A stretch of DNA of 34,097 nt from a virus: IMG/VR virus record IMGVR_UViG_3300008110_009594, positions 1 to 34,097 of that record; one strand, given 5' to 3'. Position numbers and translations under genes: made by a program. The notes beneath the pieces were generated by a model, which had not been told where the DNA came from, searched no databases, and saw only the letters and a program-made list of their open reading frames with translations. This document shows positions 1-8,005 of this stretch, piece after piece. Each line of letters opens with the position of its first letter. The stretch's first letter is position 1.

Positions 1-253
1 TGCCGGTTGTACCTTGAGTTCCGCTATAGCCGGATATACCTGAATAACCAGAAGCTCCATCAGAAGGGCCTTGAGCACCAGTTATACCTTGAGCACCGAT
101 TTCGCCGGAATAGCCCGATGTGCCTTGAGCGCCGGTTTCGCCGGAATAGCCCGATGTGCCTTGAGCGCCGGTTTCGCCGGAATAGCCAGATGCACCTTGT
201 ATGCCGGTTGTACCTTGAGTTCCGCTATAGCCGGATATACCTGAATAACCAGA
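1..253. repeat. 201-bp-spaced direct repeat inside the collagen-like fibre region
   Basis: Bases 1-52 are identical to 202-253, an offset of 201 bp (67 codons, in frame). The similarity continues past a few mismatches. It encodes the interrupted triplet block containing GPS-D-GAS followed by GYS GIS GYS GTQ. Confidence 0.9.
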
Positions 254-2917
254 TGCTCCATCAGATGGGCCTTGTATGCCTGTAATACCTTGAGTGCCCT
301 GAATACCTTGCACGGTAGCAGTAGTCTGTCTGGTACCATCAGGAAATTTAAGGCCACCGTTTTGTACCCACAAATTATCTGCACTTGTTGCTGGCACTAC
401 AATAATACTGCCTGAGTCTCTTGCAGATAAAGTAATATTACCAGAATTATAATTGTTAATTATATCAACTTGTAATTTAGGTATTTGTACTCCGTAAGAT
501 TTACTACTATTTTCTATTCTAAAATCTGCATAACCTATTCCGGGGGTAGGGTATACATCCGGGTTTGCATCAAAAATTATAGTGTTGTTATCTCTGTATA
601 GTTTTAACGATACCGCGCTTGTACTAGTACTATTAGCGCCGCTTAATAAAGAAAATTTAATGGACCCATTATTATAAGGGGTTAAAATTATATCCGTAGC
701 AGAATTAGCGGAATTAGCAGTACCAGTGGTGGTTAGTAATAAACTTTCTCCTCTAGCATTTATAACTAATCCACGCGCATAAGACTCCCCATCCCCTGCA
801 GTTTTTACCGGCCAAAAAGTACCAAATGGTGTTAAGCTGTCTCCGTATGTTTGAGCAGGATCCTGTATAAGATTTAAACCTGCATAGCCCGGGGTGTCAG
901 AATTAATCTGTAGCCGGGCTGGTCCGTTATTAACATTTTTTACATTAATGGTACGACCTTCTATTTCTAAATACCTATCTTTTTCTAAACCGTAACCAAA
1001 CCCAGCACTTTTTAAACTTATTTTGCCTTTAGTACCAGCTTGTATAGTAATAGATGTAGTGGGTTCTAGGGCGCTCATTACTACAGTGCGCGTTCCATTA
1101 TCTAAAAAGGTAGTTACATTAGCTGAAGAAACCGGGGTAGTACCGAATTCATATATTTCTTGATTGCCTACCGTGACTTTTCTAGTTAAAATGCCGTTAT
1201 TACCAAGCATTTCAATTTTATACCCGCTCAATGCCTGCAAACGAGAAGGAACGTATATACCAGGAATTACATCATTATACCCTGGGCCAGAAGTAATAGC
1301 TATACTTGTAGAACTTAATAGGCCATATAATGTTAGTCCCTCATTACTATCATCTCCAAATTTTGGCCACCATGGTCTATCTCCTATTGCAAAACGAGTA
1401 CCTGCAGACACTCCTGGGTAACCATTAACTCTATAAAACTCTAGCCAAGTACCGCCAAATGCCTGTCCTTGCAAATCATCTATTAATTGAGTACCGGTGC
1501 CTGTAGTTTTATGTTGAATATAACCGTTATTTGCAGAAAGAGTAATATTACCGTTATGATTAGGGTTTGATGTGCCTATTATATAATGAGATGCGACAGT
1601 CCGGAAGGCATCAAACGCGCTTAGCACCATAGACTGATCTGTTGTACCGAAGCCTGACTGTACTATAGGGTCAGCATATATAATTAAATTATTCGCTGAA
1701 GTGATACTAGTATTATTATCAAAATTACCGTATAACGGGGCATTACCCACAGTCATTCTTCTAGTTAACGCGCCCTTTGGACCGACTAATTCAACTTTAG
1801 AGTCGTAACTATTGACTGCGCTTAAAGATGGAATATAAATACCGGGTATACTGTTTTTATAGCCCGGGCTAGAGGTTATAGCAATACTTGAGTCTTTACG
1901 AGTGCCGTAAATTTGTAGTCCTTCATTAGATTCTCCTGCTCGAGGCCACTGTACCGCGTCTGCTATTTTGTATGCAGTACCTACAAAGACGGAACTAGCT
2001 GCATTGGTTCTATAAAATTCTATCCAGTTACCGCCGTATGTAGTTTCATTTAAATTGTCTTTTATCTGTATGCCAGTACCTACTGTATCAAATATTATAT
2101 AACCATTATTTGCTGATAAAGTTATATTACCGTTAAGTAACGGGTTAACAGTGCCTATTGTATGCTCTGTTGCAAGAGACTTTAAGTTTTTGTATGCACT
2201 TAAAGTAATTGTGTCGCTACTAGTAGGAAAAATTAAAATATTATTTGCTGAAAGCGCGCTTGTACCGAAATTACCATATAATGGCGCATAACCTACTAAA
2301 AGTTGCTTAGTTTGAGCGCCGTTTGGGCCAATAAGCTCGACTTTTGCACCGTAATTTGTCGCGCTACTAACTGAAGGTACATAAATGCCTGGTATAGTAT
2401 TAATATACCCGGTAAAAGATGTTATAGCAATACTTGAGTCTTTACGAGTGCCGTAAATTTGTAGTCCTTCATTAGATTCTCCTGCTCGAGGCCACTGTAC
2501 CGCGTCTCCAAATTTATAAACCGGTCCTGAGTTAACCGACGCGCTTAGTGGATTTGCTCTTTCTAGTTCTAACCATACTCCGCCGAAATTGCTTTGTTGT
2601 AAATCATCTTTAATTGTTAAGCCTGGCCCTATCGTATCAATAACAACTCCGCCGTTATTAGCAGACAGTGTAATACTACCGTTCAATAGAGGGTTGGTAG
2701 TTTTTATATCTATATGAGCTGCTTTTTCAATTAATCTATCGTTTGGTACACCGTAAACAGTACCACCTGAAGACACGCTAATATTATAAGTGTTAATATT
2801 GCCCCCACCAGCACTCAACGCAGAAACTGCCGCATTTAAGTTAGCGAAATTAGTGTTGATAATAGTTCGACTATCTTTAAGGTAATCTGAAGGCTGTAAA
2901 ACGGTAATGTTGGCCAT
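1..2917 (-). CDS. Modular tail fibre with collagen-like repeats (partial, 3' end outside window)
   Basis: An open frame of 972 codons starts at ATG 2917 (protein begins MANITVLQPS) and has no stop before the left edge. Roughly residues 60-650 hold three related modules of about 182-194 residues, each with sequence like ITLSANNG, then SNEGLQIYGTRKDSSIAITS, then IPGIYVPS, then VGNAPLYGNF. Near residue 860 the motif LKFPDGTRQTTA appears, as is common ahead of phage fibre tips. It is followed by Gly-X-Y triplets (GYS, GET, GAQ, GTS) that continue to the edge. Modular beta-rich repeats followed by collagen-like triplets are typical of trimeric adhesion fibres, so I infer a receptor-binding or decorating fibre. 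It is the last gene seen in the leftward structural/replication block. The C-terminus, and any chaperone or receptor-binding tip, cannot be judged. Not assignable to a specific T4 fibre gene. Confidence 0.8.
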   Translation of the reverse strand, partial: MANITVLQPSDYLKDSRTIINTNFANLNAAVSALSAGGGNINTYNISVSSGGTVYGVPNDRLIEKAAHIDIKTTNPLLNGSITLSANNGGVVIDTIGPGLTIKDDLQQSNFGGVWLELERANPLSASVNSGPVYKFGDAVQWPRAGESNEGLQIYGTRKDSSIAITSFTGYINTIPGIYVPSVSSATNYGAKVELIGPNGAQTKQLLVGYAPLYGNFGTSALSANNILIFPTSSDTITLSAYKNLKSLATEHTIGTVNPLLNGNITLSANNGYIIFDTVGTGIQIKDNLNETTYGGNWIEFYRTNAASSVFVGTAYKIADAVQWPRAGESNEGLQIYGTRKDSSIAITSSPGYKNSIPGIYIPSLSAVNSYDSKVELVGPKGALTRRMTVGNAPLYGNFDNNTSITSANNLIIYADPIVQSGFGTTDQSMVLSAFDAFRTVASHYIIGTSNPNHNGNITLSANNGYIQHKTTGTGTQLIDDLQGQAFGGTWLEFYRVNGYPGVSAGTRFAIGDRPWWPKFGDDSNEGLTLYGLLSSTSIAITSGPGYNDVIPGIYVPSRLQALSGYKIEMLGNNGILTRKVTVGNQEIYEFGTTPVSSANVTTFLDNGTRTVVMSALEPTTSITIQAGTKGKISLKSAGFGYGLEKDRYLEIEGRTINVKNVNNGPARLQINSDTPGYAGLNLIQDPAQTYGDSLTPFGTFWPVKTAGDGESYARGLVINARGESLLLTTTGTANSANSATDIILTPYNNGSIKFSLLSGANSTSTSAVSLKLYRDNNTIIFDANPDVYPTPGIGYADFRIENSSKSYGVQIPKLQVDIINNYNSGNITLSARDSGSIIVVPATSADNLWVQNGGLKFPDGTRQTTATVQGIQGTQGITGIQGPSDGASGYSGISGYSGTQGTTGIQGASGYSGETGAQGTSGYSGETGAQGTSGYSGEIGAQGITGAQGPSDGASGYSGISGYSGTQGTTG
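101..185. repeat. 36-bp tandem repeat encoding four Gly-X-Y triplets
   Basis: Bases 101-136 and 137-172 are identical 36-bp units. A third, diverging unit starts at 173 and related sequence precedes 101. On the minus strand one unit encodes 12 residues, GYS GET GAQ GTS. The unit is in frame, so copy-number change would alter fibre length without frameshift. Confidence 0.9.
1875..2507. repeat. Two identical 87-bp segments from duplicated fibre modules
   Basis: Bases 1875-1961 are identical to 2421-2507, an offset of 546 bp (182 codons). A diverged third copy begins near 1293. These mark the SNEGLQIYGTRKDSS core of the repeating fibre module. The perfect identity at DNA level suggests recent duplication or gene conversion. 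Confidence 0.9.
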
Positions 2918-2952
2918 GAGTATTAATATTATTTAGTGTAAACGGCTATATC

Positions 2953-4209
2953 CTATGAAGAATTGCAGGTGGTAAGCCAAGTATAAACATTACCTTCCCA
3001 AGTAAATGTAGCGTTTTGCCAATCAATGCATATTGGGTCCACGGTTATTACTTTTATGCCGCTTAAAGCATACGGAAATTGTACAGGAGAATTAGCAATA
3101 TATGTATCTTTAGATAGGATACCATAGCCTGCAGGGTTTACTAAAATAATATCAAAAAATCCTCCGTCTGCCGCGTCAATAGGGGCTTGATAATTTACAA
3201 CCATCTTATTGTTGGTAAGAGTTGTATAATTTAATGCAGGTACTAACCCTGTTAATGTTGGATATTTTGCCGAAAGAGAAGGGATTGTTGAAAATGCAGA
3301 TAAAGTTACATACCCATACGGATTAGGGCCTGTTCCACCGCCTCCAAACATACCCGGCACGGATCCACTTAAATATACCGCGTTTACTTTGTCGAACATA
3401 TCCCCAAGTAAAGTACATGTACCCGATAAGCTTGTAGGAGTTAACCAACGATCCGTATAGTTAATAAACGGTCTAGCTGATACTGTAACAGTCTCGTTAT
3501 ACTCTGTACCATTAAGAGCGTTAAGTATACTATAAATGTTACCATATGCGCTTTCAGATTGCGGTATAGCGGAAACCGCGTAAAAATTGCTGTCTATTTT
3601 ATAAATTCTACCTACCGGGCTTACGTCTGACTTAAACAACCAACCCTTTATAGTAAATGAAGTGTCGCAAGTAACTCTGGCCGGCTGATTGTTATTAAGG
3701 TCCATTGGGTACCCTAATCTCAAATTACCGTCCCATAATACTTCTGTTCTTATTTCTTTATACGGTAAACCATCTCTAGTCCAAGAAATTATAAAGTAAG
3801 GATCACTCCAAGGAACAAAATTGCTAAGAATTTGATCCATGTCGGTTTGAAACCGAGTCATTATACTGATATTAACTGTTATATTAACAGGGATAGGTTG
3901 TAATTCATGTACTTCTTTATTGTCATTAATAGCGGCAGGATAATAATTGCCTTCTATTTTATTAAATACTCTCGAAACGTCCCGAGAAATACTAGAAATA
4001 TGAAAAGCTACAGCGGGTAAGGTTATTGTTTGAGCTTTATCAACTAAGTCGAATAGGACTCTTTGCTTAGGCGCATAAACATAACGAACAGCTACCGCAG
4101 AACCGGCTTGACGAGTATTATTAAAGCGTTTTACAATAGCCCCGTCAAAGGCTTGTAAAAACTGCGTTAATAAATCCTTAATCTCCCAGTGGTAATTGTA
4201 ATTTTGCAC
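2953..4209 (-). CDS. T4 gp15-like tail sheath stabiliser/completion protein with C-terminal extension
   Basis: The 418-residue protein starts at GTG 4209; an in-frame TGA directly upstream rules out an earlier start. Residues about 1-215 follow the order of T4 gp15: a VAVRYVYAPKQRV segment, LPAVAFHI, an MTRFQTDMDQILSNFVPW segment matching gp15's FTRYEDDMFQIVEQILPYF, and a TSFTIKGWLF strand matching LTFEVNGWMY. gp15 caps the sheath and tube of contractile tails, so the protein is expected in the virion at the neck-proximal end of the tail. It is longer than T4 gp15 (about 270 residues): residues 230-418 form an extra glycine/serine-rich, beta-looking region that includes FDIILVNPAGYGIL, somewhat like an IPT/Ig domain. 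The gene lies between the helicase and the fibre on the same strand. The family call rests on remembered motif similarity, not a search. Confidence 0.65.
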   Translation of the reverse strand: MQNYNYHWEIKDLLTQFLQAFDGAIVKRFNNTRQAGSAVAVRYVYAPKQRVLFDLVDKAQTITLPAVAFHISSISRDVSRVFNKIEGNYYPAAINDNKEVHELQPIPVNITVNISIMTRFQTDMDQILSNFVPWSDPYFIISWTRDGLPYKEIRTEVLWDGNLRLGYPMDLNNNQPARVTCDTSFTIKGWLFKSDVSPVGRIYKIDSNFYAVSAIPQSESAYGNIYSILNALNGTEYNETVTVSARPFINYTDRWLTPTSLSGTCTLLGDMFDKVNAVYLSGSVPGMFGGGGTGPNPYGYVTLSAFSTIPSLSAKYPTLTGLVPALNYTTLTNNKMVVNYQAPIDAADGGFFDIILVNPAGYGILSKDTYIANSPVQFPYALSGIKVITVDPICIDWQNATFTWEGNVYTWLTTCNSS

Positions 4210-4218
4210 TCATAATAC

Positions 4219-5826
4219 TTACATTACTCTATCGAGAAAATGTTTAGGTAAAATTTTACTGTTTTCCACGATAACCTTGCCACACAATCCATCAAGAATA
4301 TAGGTCACACTTTCATCTTCCTTGGTTCTTGTACAGCGGCCAGCCGCTTGTATTAAGGAAATAAACATTTTCATTTGGTACCAACTTTTTTCTTTATCGA
4401 AAAGCATGGAAATGCGTTTGTTAGCAAGGGAAGGGTACGGCAATTTTACTATAATCTGCCACTTTCCCAGATCCCCCTTAAGATCCAGTCCCATAGTGAG
4501 AGAAGGACTCACCAAAACTGTAGGGTCTGATCGTAAATTATGCTCTCTTACTATCATTTCGTTAGTTGATCCTTCTTCTCTATACAAAAACCTCTTACCT
4601 GATAAGCGATTTTGCACAGCTTGAGTAATTGCAAACGAGTGAGTATGTATAATACCCTTTTCAGTTTTATGATTTTCAGCTATTTGTTCAATTAAATCGA
4701 TAATTTTAGGTAAATTGCGGTCTAAAGTAGCTCGACTCAATGGAAATTTATTATGACAATAAATAGGACTCTTTTTTGCGTCAAAAGTTGAAGGTATATC
4801 TATGTATTTGTAATCTGTAATACCGAGATTTCGCGCAAAAACGTCTTTATCAACAATAGTTGCACTCATTAACACGATCGTCTCTGCAAAATCAAATAAA
4901 CAAGAGGTAAGTTTGTCTATTTTATAAGGAGTGATTGAGACTTTTTCAGCGTCTTTCTCAACTATATACTGTGCATCTTCCCAATGATTAACAGTATGTG
5001 CAATTGACTCAAAAATATCTTTACGAAGCTGTTGTTTTACAATTTCTGCTTTATTTTTTTCATAACGAGGGCGCTCATTGAAAGAATCAATAGTACGTCC
5101 TAGAGCAGCTGACACGTCTGCCAACCAGCCAAGTACTTTAGCGGGTGCATCTGAGGTGAGTTTACTAACTGAAGCGTCAACATATGCTAACTGCTTGTAA
5201 TTAATCGTTACAGAATAGTATTTTACTATTTCATCTTCAAGTTCTGAGCACTCGTCGCAAATAATAATTTGTCTTCTTTTGACGTGGTCAGGCAAATTAA
5301 AGAAAGAAGCATAATTAAGCACTGAAAACTGATCAACTAAAGCGCTGTTTCTAGTTTCGTAGTACGGACAAATACAGTCTGCCCAGCAGCGTCTTTTCTG
5401 ATTCGGAGAAATAACACAAGGAGCATGTTCCACAGTAAAACTATCATCAATTTCGCACTGATAATTTATTTTACCCTTAAACACTGTACTAGAAGGAAAC
5501 AGTTCTTTATATTGATTTTGTAAATTTTTTGTAGTCGTAAGCGCAAATGCCCCGTGAGGTGTGAATTTATCAAACGCCCCGATATGGTCCTCGTCATAAG
5601 CCGCATAAGTCTTAACAAGACGGGAATATTCTGCATTTACTGTACTAGTAGTATTAGCAAGTGTCTTACTGAAGAAAGATTTACCAGACCCAGTCGGGGC
5701 TTGTACAATAACGAACTTTGTTCCTGAGTTTACGGCATCGGCAATACGGTTGAGACCGTCTATTTGATGTTCTCGCGGCTCAAAACCGTCAGGAAAGTAA
5801 CTAAGCACACTATTCTTTATCTTCAT
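4219..5826 (-). CDS. SF2 DNA helicase of the DinG/XPD type with probable Fe-S cysteines
   Basis: The 535-residue protein carries the helicase motifs in order: REHQ near residue 18, Walker A APTGSGKS at 43-50, a DECS Walker B box at 191-194, VLMSATI near 317 and a motif VI-like GRCTRT near the C-terminus. Between Walker A and DECS lie Cys124, Cys137, Cys147, Cys151 and Cys153, the location of the 4Fe-4S domain in Rad3/XPD/DinG helicases. I therefore infer a 5'-3' DNA helicase. Candidate roles are replication, repair or recombination, as for T4 Dda or DinG, but this is not the Dda family. It lies in the leftward operon just upstream of the gp15-like gene with a 9-bp gap. The DECS box instead of DEAH is seen in DNA helicases such as UvsW-like or Rad3-like groups. 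Confidence 0.8.
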   Translation of the reverse strand: MKIKNSVLSYFPDGFEPREHQIDGLNRIADAVNSGTKFVIVQAPTGSGKSFFSKTLANTTSTVNAEYSRLVKTYAAYDEDHIGAFDKFTPHGAFALTTTKNLQNQYKELFPSSTVFKGKINYQCEIDDSFTVEHAPCVISPNQKRRCWADCICPYYETRNSALVDQFSVLNYASFFNLPDHVKRRQIIICDECSELEDEIVKYYSVTINYKQLAYVDASVSKLTSDAPAKVLGWLADVSAALGRTIDSFNERPRYEKNKAEIVKQQLRKDIFESIAHTVNHWEDAQYIVEKDAEKVSITPYKIDKLTSCLFDFAETIVLMSATIVDKDVFARNLGITDYKYIDIPSTFDAKKSPIYCHNKFPLSRATLDRNLPKIIDLIEQIAENHKTEKGIIHTHSFAITQAVQNRLSGKRFLYREEGSTNEMIVREHNLRSDPTVLVSPSLTMGLDLKGDLGKWQIIVKLPYPSLANKRISMLFDKEKSWYQMKMFISLIQAAGRCTRTKEDESVTYILDGLCGKVIVENSKILPKHFLDRVM

Positions 5827-5862
5827 ACTATAGAAGATAAAATATATACCACTCTTCGGGTT

Positions 5863-6195
5863 TTACAAGGCTGTAATTGTAAGAACGCTGTCGTAAAACC
5901 GGCAATTTTTTACTTTAGTGATACTTTTTAGAGTAATTAACAATTCGTAGTCGTTTTCAGCTAAAGTTTCAAGTCGGTAATTAAAGTTAATGCTTTGTTC
6001 GTTAGAATCTATCGAAAAAGGAAAGGGTATTTCAAAGGTTTCTTTCTTTTTTTCCGTAATTAACGTGAAAGACATGTAATTGCCTGCTACTTTATACAGT
6101 AATAGCTTACCAGATTTGTAGTTTTTATGCTTAAAACTAAAAACTACATTTCTCTGCAGAAGGGGTTTTATTAAATTATCTACTTTTTCAATCAT
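5863..6195 (-). CDS. Hypothetical protein, 110 residues
   Basis: Not recognised. The protein is lysine-rich and appears all-beta (alternating hydrophobics such as SGKLLLYKVAG and DYELLITLKSI). It has no membrane segment and no catalytic motif. Its ATG overlaps the stop of the upstream DUF2693-like gene by ATGA, indicating translational coupling within the leftward operon that runs from the DUF366-like gene to the helicase. Confidence 0.65.
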   Translation of the reverse strand: MIEKVDNLIKPLLQRNVVFSFKHKNYKSGKLLLYKVAGNYMSFTLITEKKKETFEIPFPFSIDSNEQSINFNYRLETLAENDYELLITLKSITKVKNCRFYDSVLTITAL

Positions 6196-6575
6196 GATGT
6201 ATGCATAAACTGCACTTTTTGGTTTTCTGGCATTTTTGCTAGTACTTTATTAAAATAATTCCAAAATTGGTCAGGCGGGGTGGTGGGTATTACACTAACC
6301 ACGTCTACACTTTCGACTGGTACTAGTCTAAAGTCTTGAATAAAAATATCCCAGGTCATGACCAGTCCTTTTTGTTCTGGGCTAAACTTTAACCGGCCAG
6401 GCGCTCCGTGAAAATTTAAAGCAACTCTACCTGGTGTACTATTTAATAAATTAGTATCGTTCGTAGCAAGCATTCTTCTACGATAGTCTCCAGGTAGAGG
6501 TCGTCTTCGATTAAAAACAAGCTCAACAGCATTGCTGTTGAGTAATTGCACCAAAGAACTCTGAGAAAGCCTCAT
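6192..6575 (-). CDS. DUF2693-like small phage protein
   Basis: The 127-residue protein contains VELVFNRRRPLPGDYRRRML, then GLVMTWDIFIQDFRLVPVES. This layout (an FxK/R-G-xxRxM core followed by V/TWD and FRxVP) resembles the small SH3-like proteins of T4-family phages grouped as DUF2693. No function is established for that family. Its start overlaps the stop of the co-chaperonin gene by ATGA, so it is probably co-translated. Family membership is inferred from motif layout only. Confidence 0.5.
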   Translation of the reverse strand: MRLSQSSLVQLLNSNAVELVFNRRRPLPGDYRRRMLATNDTNLLNSTPGRVALNFHGAPGRLKFSPEQKGLVMTWDIFIQDFRLVPVESVDVVSVIPTTPPDQFWNYFNKVLAKMPENQKVQFMHTS

Positions 6576-7027
6576 TTCTTAGCAGGAACAGCTCGGCCAA
6601 AAATACGGTCTTCGTTAAGAAACACAATATTTTTAAGGCCGTTCATTTTTGCAGCTTTAAGCCCGAAGTTGCTTGGAAAAATTACATAATCCCCTACTTT
6701 AGTTTTGCAGCGAGGTCCTGCAAGAATGACTCGCGCAACTCTCCACGCAGACTGTACTATATTTGCGGGTACGTAAATACCTTCTCTCATAATTGCAGTG
6801 TTGTCTTCATTACAATCTGCAAATTGACACATCATTATATCGTCAAGTACTGATTCTAGCTCCCAATCTATAAGGCTAAGATCAGAACTAGCGTAATTTT
6901 CAAGACGCACTAATCCTTTTACGTTGTCCGTTTCAATATCTTCATTAGCTTGTAAAGCTTTTTTTCTATCTTCAGGACTGAGGCTTTTTAAATCTCTTTC
7001 AAGTTTGTGTTGTAGATTTTTCTTCAT
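6572..7027 (-). CDS. GroES-like co-chaperonin (T4 gp31 role)
   Basis: The C-terminal half (about residues 80-151) follows the GroES fold in order: MREGIYVP, VARVILAGP, a KVGDYVIFP strand and a terminal NEDRIFG. These correspond to GroES VGP, VKVGDIVIF and E-x-DILA. The first 75 residues are an acidic, helical extension not found in bacterial GroES. Phage co-chaperonins such as gp31 replace host GroES on GroEL to fold the major capsid protein, and this is the inferred role. The middle region between the strands likely includes the mobile loop that contacts GroEL. The gene overlaps the upstream gp62-like gene by 29 bp and the downstream DUF2693-like gene by 4 bp. Confidence 0.75.
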   Translation of the reverse strand: MKKNLQHKLERDLKSLSPEDRKKALQANEDIETDNVKGLVRLENYASSDLSLIDWELESVLDDIMMCQFADCNEDNTAIMREGIYVPANIVQSAWRVARVILAGPRCKTKVGDYVIFPSNFGLKAAKMNGLKNIVFLNEDRIFGRAVPAKK

Positions 7028-7400
7028 TGGGTAAAATTAAATTAAATTGCTCTATGTATTGATTTAGTTCTCTACTGGAAATTTCAAGGTTATTTGCAAT
7101 TTTTTGGATGTTTTCGTTACTCTTTTTTGTACTTTCTTTTTTAGATTTCTTTATATATTGGATACGTTTAAATTTACATTTAGGTAACGAAGTATTCAGA
7201 GCGATATACCATTCTTTATTGTTCTCTAGGCATTTCCAATATCTATTGGTAGTTTCATTCACTATAAACGCAATAGGCTCGGAATGCATAGAGCACCATC
7301 GTTGAACTAAAAAGGGCACAAAATCGTTACCCGATTCTATGCCCTCTAAAACTTTATCAACGTCGGTCTTGTATAAAATGCTATTTATATTATCAAACAT
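6999..7400 (-). CDS. Sliding-clamp loader small subunit (gp62-like)
   Basis: The 133-residue protein contains DFVPFLVQRWCSM, then an NETTNRYW segment, then LPKCKFKRIQYIKKSKKES and a helical tail. This PFxxxR-x-LSM / N-E-x-N / KRxxYIKK layout is what I know from the short gp62 proteins of exo-T-even and cyano-myophages. gp62 joins gp44 ATPase to load the gp45 clamp on DNA for the polymerase. The protein is shorter than T4 gp62 (187 residues), as in those phages. Neither gp44 nor gp45 is in the window. It shares one base with the upstream DUF366-like gene (TAATG). The assignment is moderate and rests on motif memory. Confidence 0.55.
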   Translation of the reverse strand: MFDNINSILYKTDVDKVLEGIESGNDFVPFLVQRWCSMHSEPIAFIVNETTNRYWKCLENNKEWYIALNTSLPKCKFKRIQYIKKSKKESTKKSNENIQKIANNLEISSRELNQYIEQFNLILPNEEKSTTQT

Positions 7401-7981
7401 TAAACAATAACCTTACTTGTCGCGACAAAAATATTATCTACCATCTGGTAAAACAGCTGATGAACCTGTCTCTGAAACAAATCAACCTGCTCCGGGGTAA
7501 GATTTGTACTATAAGCGAATGCCGGCGCTTTCTTACCTGCTGTTACGTTAATACCGGTATGCCCGATAGCTACGTTTTCTTTAGAATAGGTAATACTAAC
7601 TGAAGCCTTACCTCTTTGCTGTACAATACCGCCTTGATCGTGCTCAGCATGCACAATGATATCATCTCCTTTCATTTCAATAGGCTTTTTAATATGACTA
7701 TGCAAAACATTAGCAATGCTTGTATTAAAAAGACGTTGAAAACACACAGCGCCAAAAGGATCCAAATTAGGTATTTCCCAGCAGAAATTTACCATAGAAT
7801 CACTGTATATATAATCTTTTTCTAGAGAATCTTCAAGGTCAATAAGATTCAGAGTGACTTCAACTGGCGCTACAAATGAAACAATATTGCCTACAGCAAG
7901 AGTTTTGTCTCTAAAATACTTGTAAGCAAAACGCTTGTGAATAAATGAACCGTCGTATACTTTTTGGTCTGTGATGATCAT
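7400..7981 (-). CDS. DUF366-like protein
   Basis: The 193-residue protein has a pattern I associate with DUF366: VYDGSFIH near the N-terminus, IVSFVAPVEV, a conserved IDLED, YIYSDSMVNF, MKGDDIIV, ASVSITYS, and HTGINVTAG. The acidic clusters and the histidine/GIN segment could form an active site, but no reaction is known to me. An exact TATAAATA lies four bases upstream of the ATG, and the gene heads a tightly coupled set that includes gp62, co-chaperonin and two small genes. Because other 7-deazaguanine genes lie nearby, a link to base modification is conceivable; that is only inference from proximity. Confidence 0.6.
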   Translation of the reverse strand: MIITDQKVYDGSFIHKRFAYKYFRDKTLAVGNIVSFVAPVEVTLNLIDLEDSLEKDYIYSDSMVNFCWEIPNLDPFGAVCFQRLFNTSIANVLHSHIKKPIEMKGDDIIVHAEHDQGGIVQQRGKASVSITYSKENVAIGHTGINVTAGKKAPAFAYSTNLTPEQVDLFQRQVHQLFYQMVDNIFVATSKVIV

Positions 7982-7985
7982 AATT

Positions 7986-7993
7986 TATTTATA
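7986..7993 (-). promoter_or_regulatory. T4 late-promoter-like TATAAATA upstream of the DUF366-like gene
   Basis: Exact match on the minus strand to the T4 late promoter -10 element recognised by gp55 sigma. Only four bases (AATT) separate it from the ATG at 7981, so a transcript started at the usual distance would begin at or inside the start codon. Either a leaderless message or a chance AT-rich match. Confidence 0.4.
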
Positions 7994-8005
7994 ATAGAGT
8001 TAAAT

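Noticed and set aside
101-208. Regular 36-bp repeats that could suggest a CRISPR array
   Set aside because: The units are contiguous without unique spacers and encode in-frame Gly-X-Y triplets.
7-384. Two short open frames on opposite strands with repeated Arg/Tyr- and Lys/Ala-rich sequence
   Set aside because: They are out-of-frame readings of the collagen-like repeats; the true minus-strand frame is the Gly-X-Y one that runs unbroken to 2917.
1164-1421. Plus-strand 85-codon open frame
   Set aside because: Lies antisense inside the fibre gene, has no family signal and sits in a region fully explained by the fibre modules.
4322-4624. Plus-strand 100-codon open frame
   Set aside because: Antisense to the helicase motif VI region; no recognisable protein.
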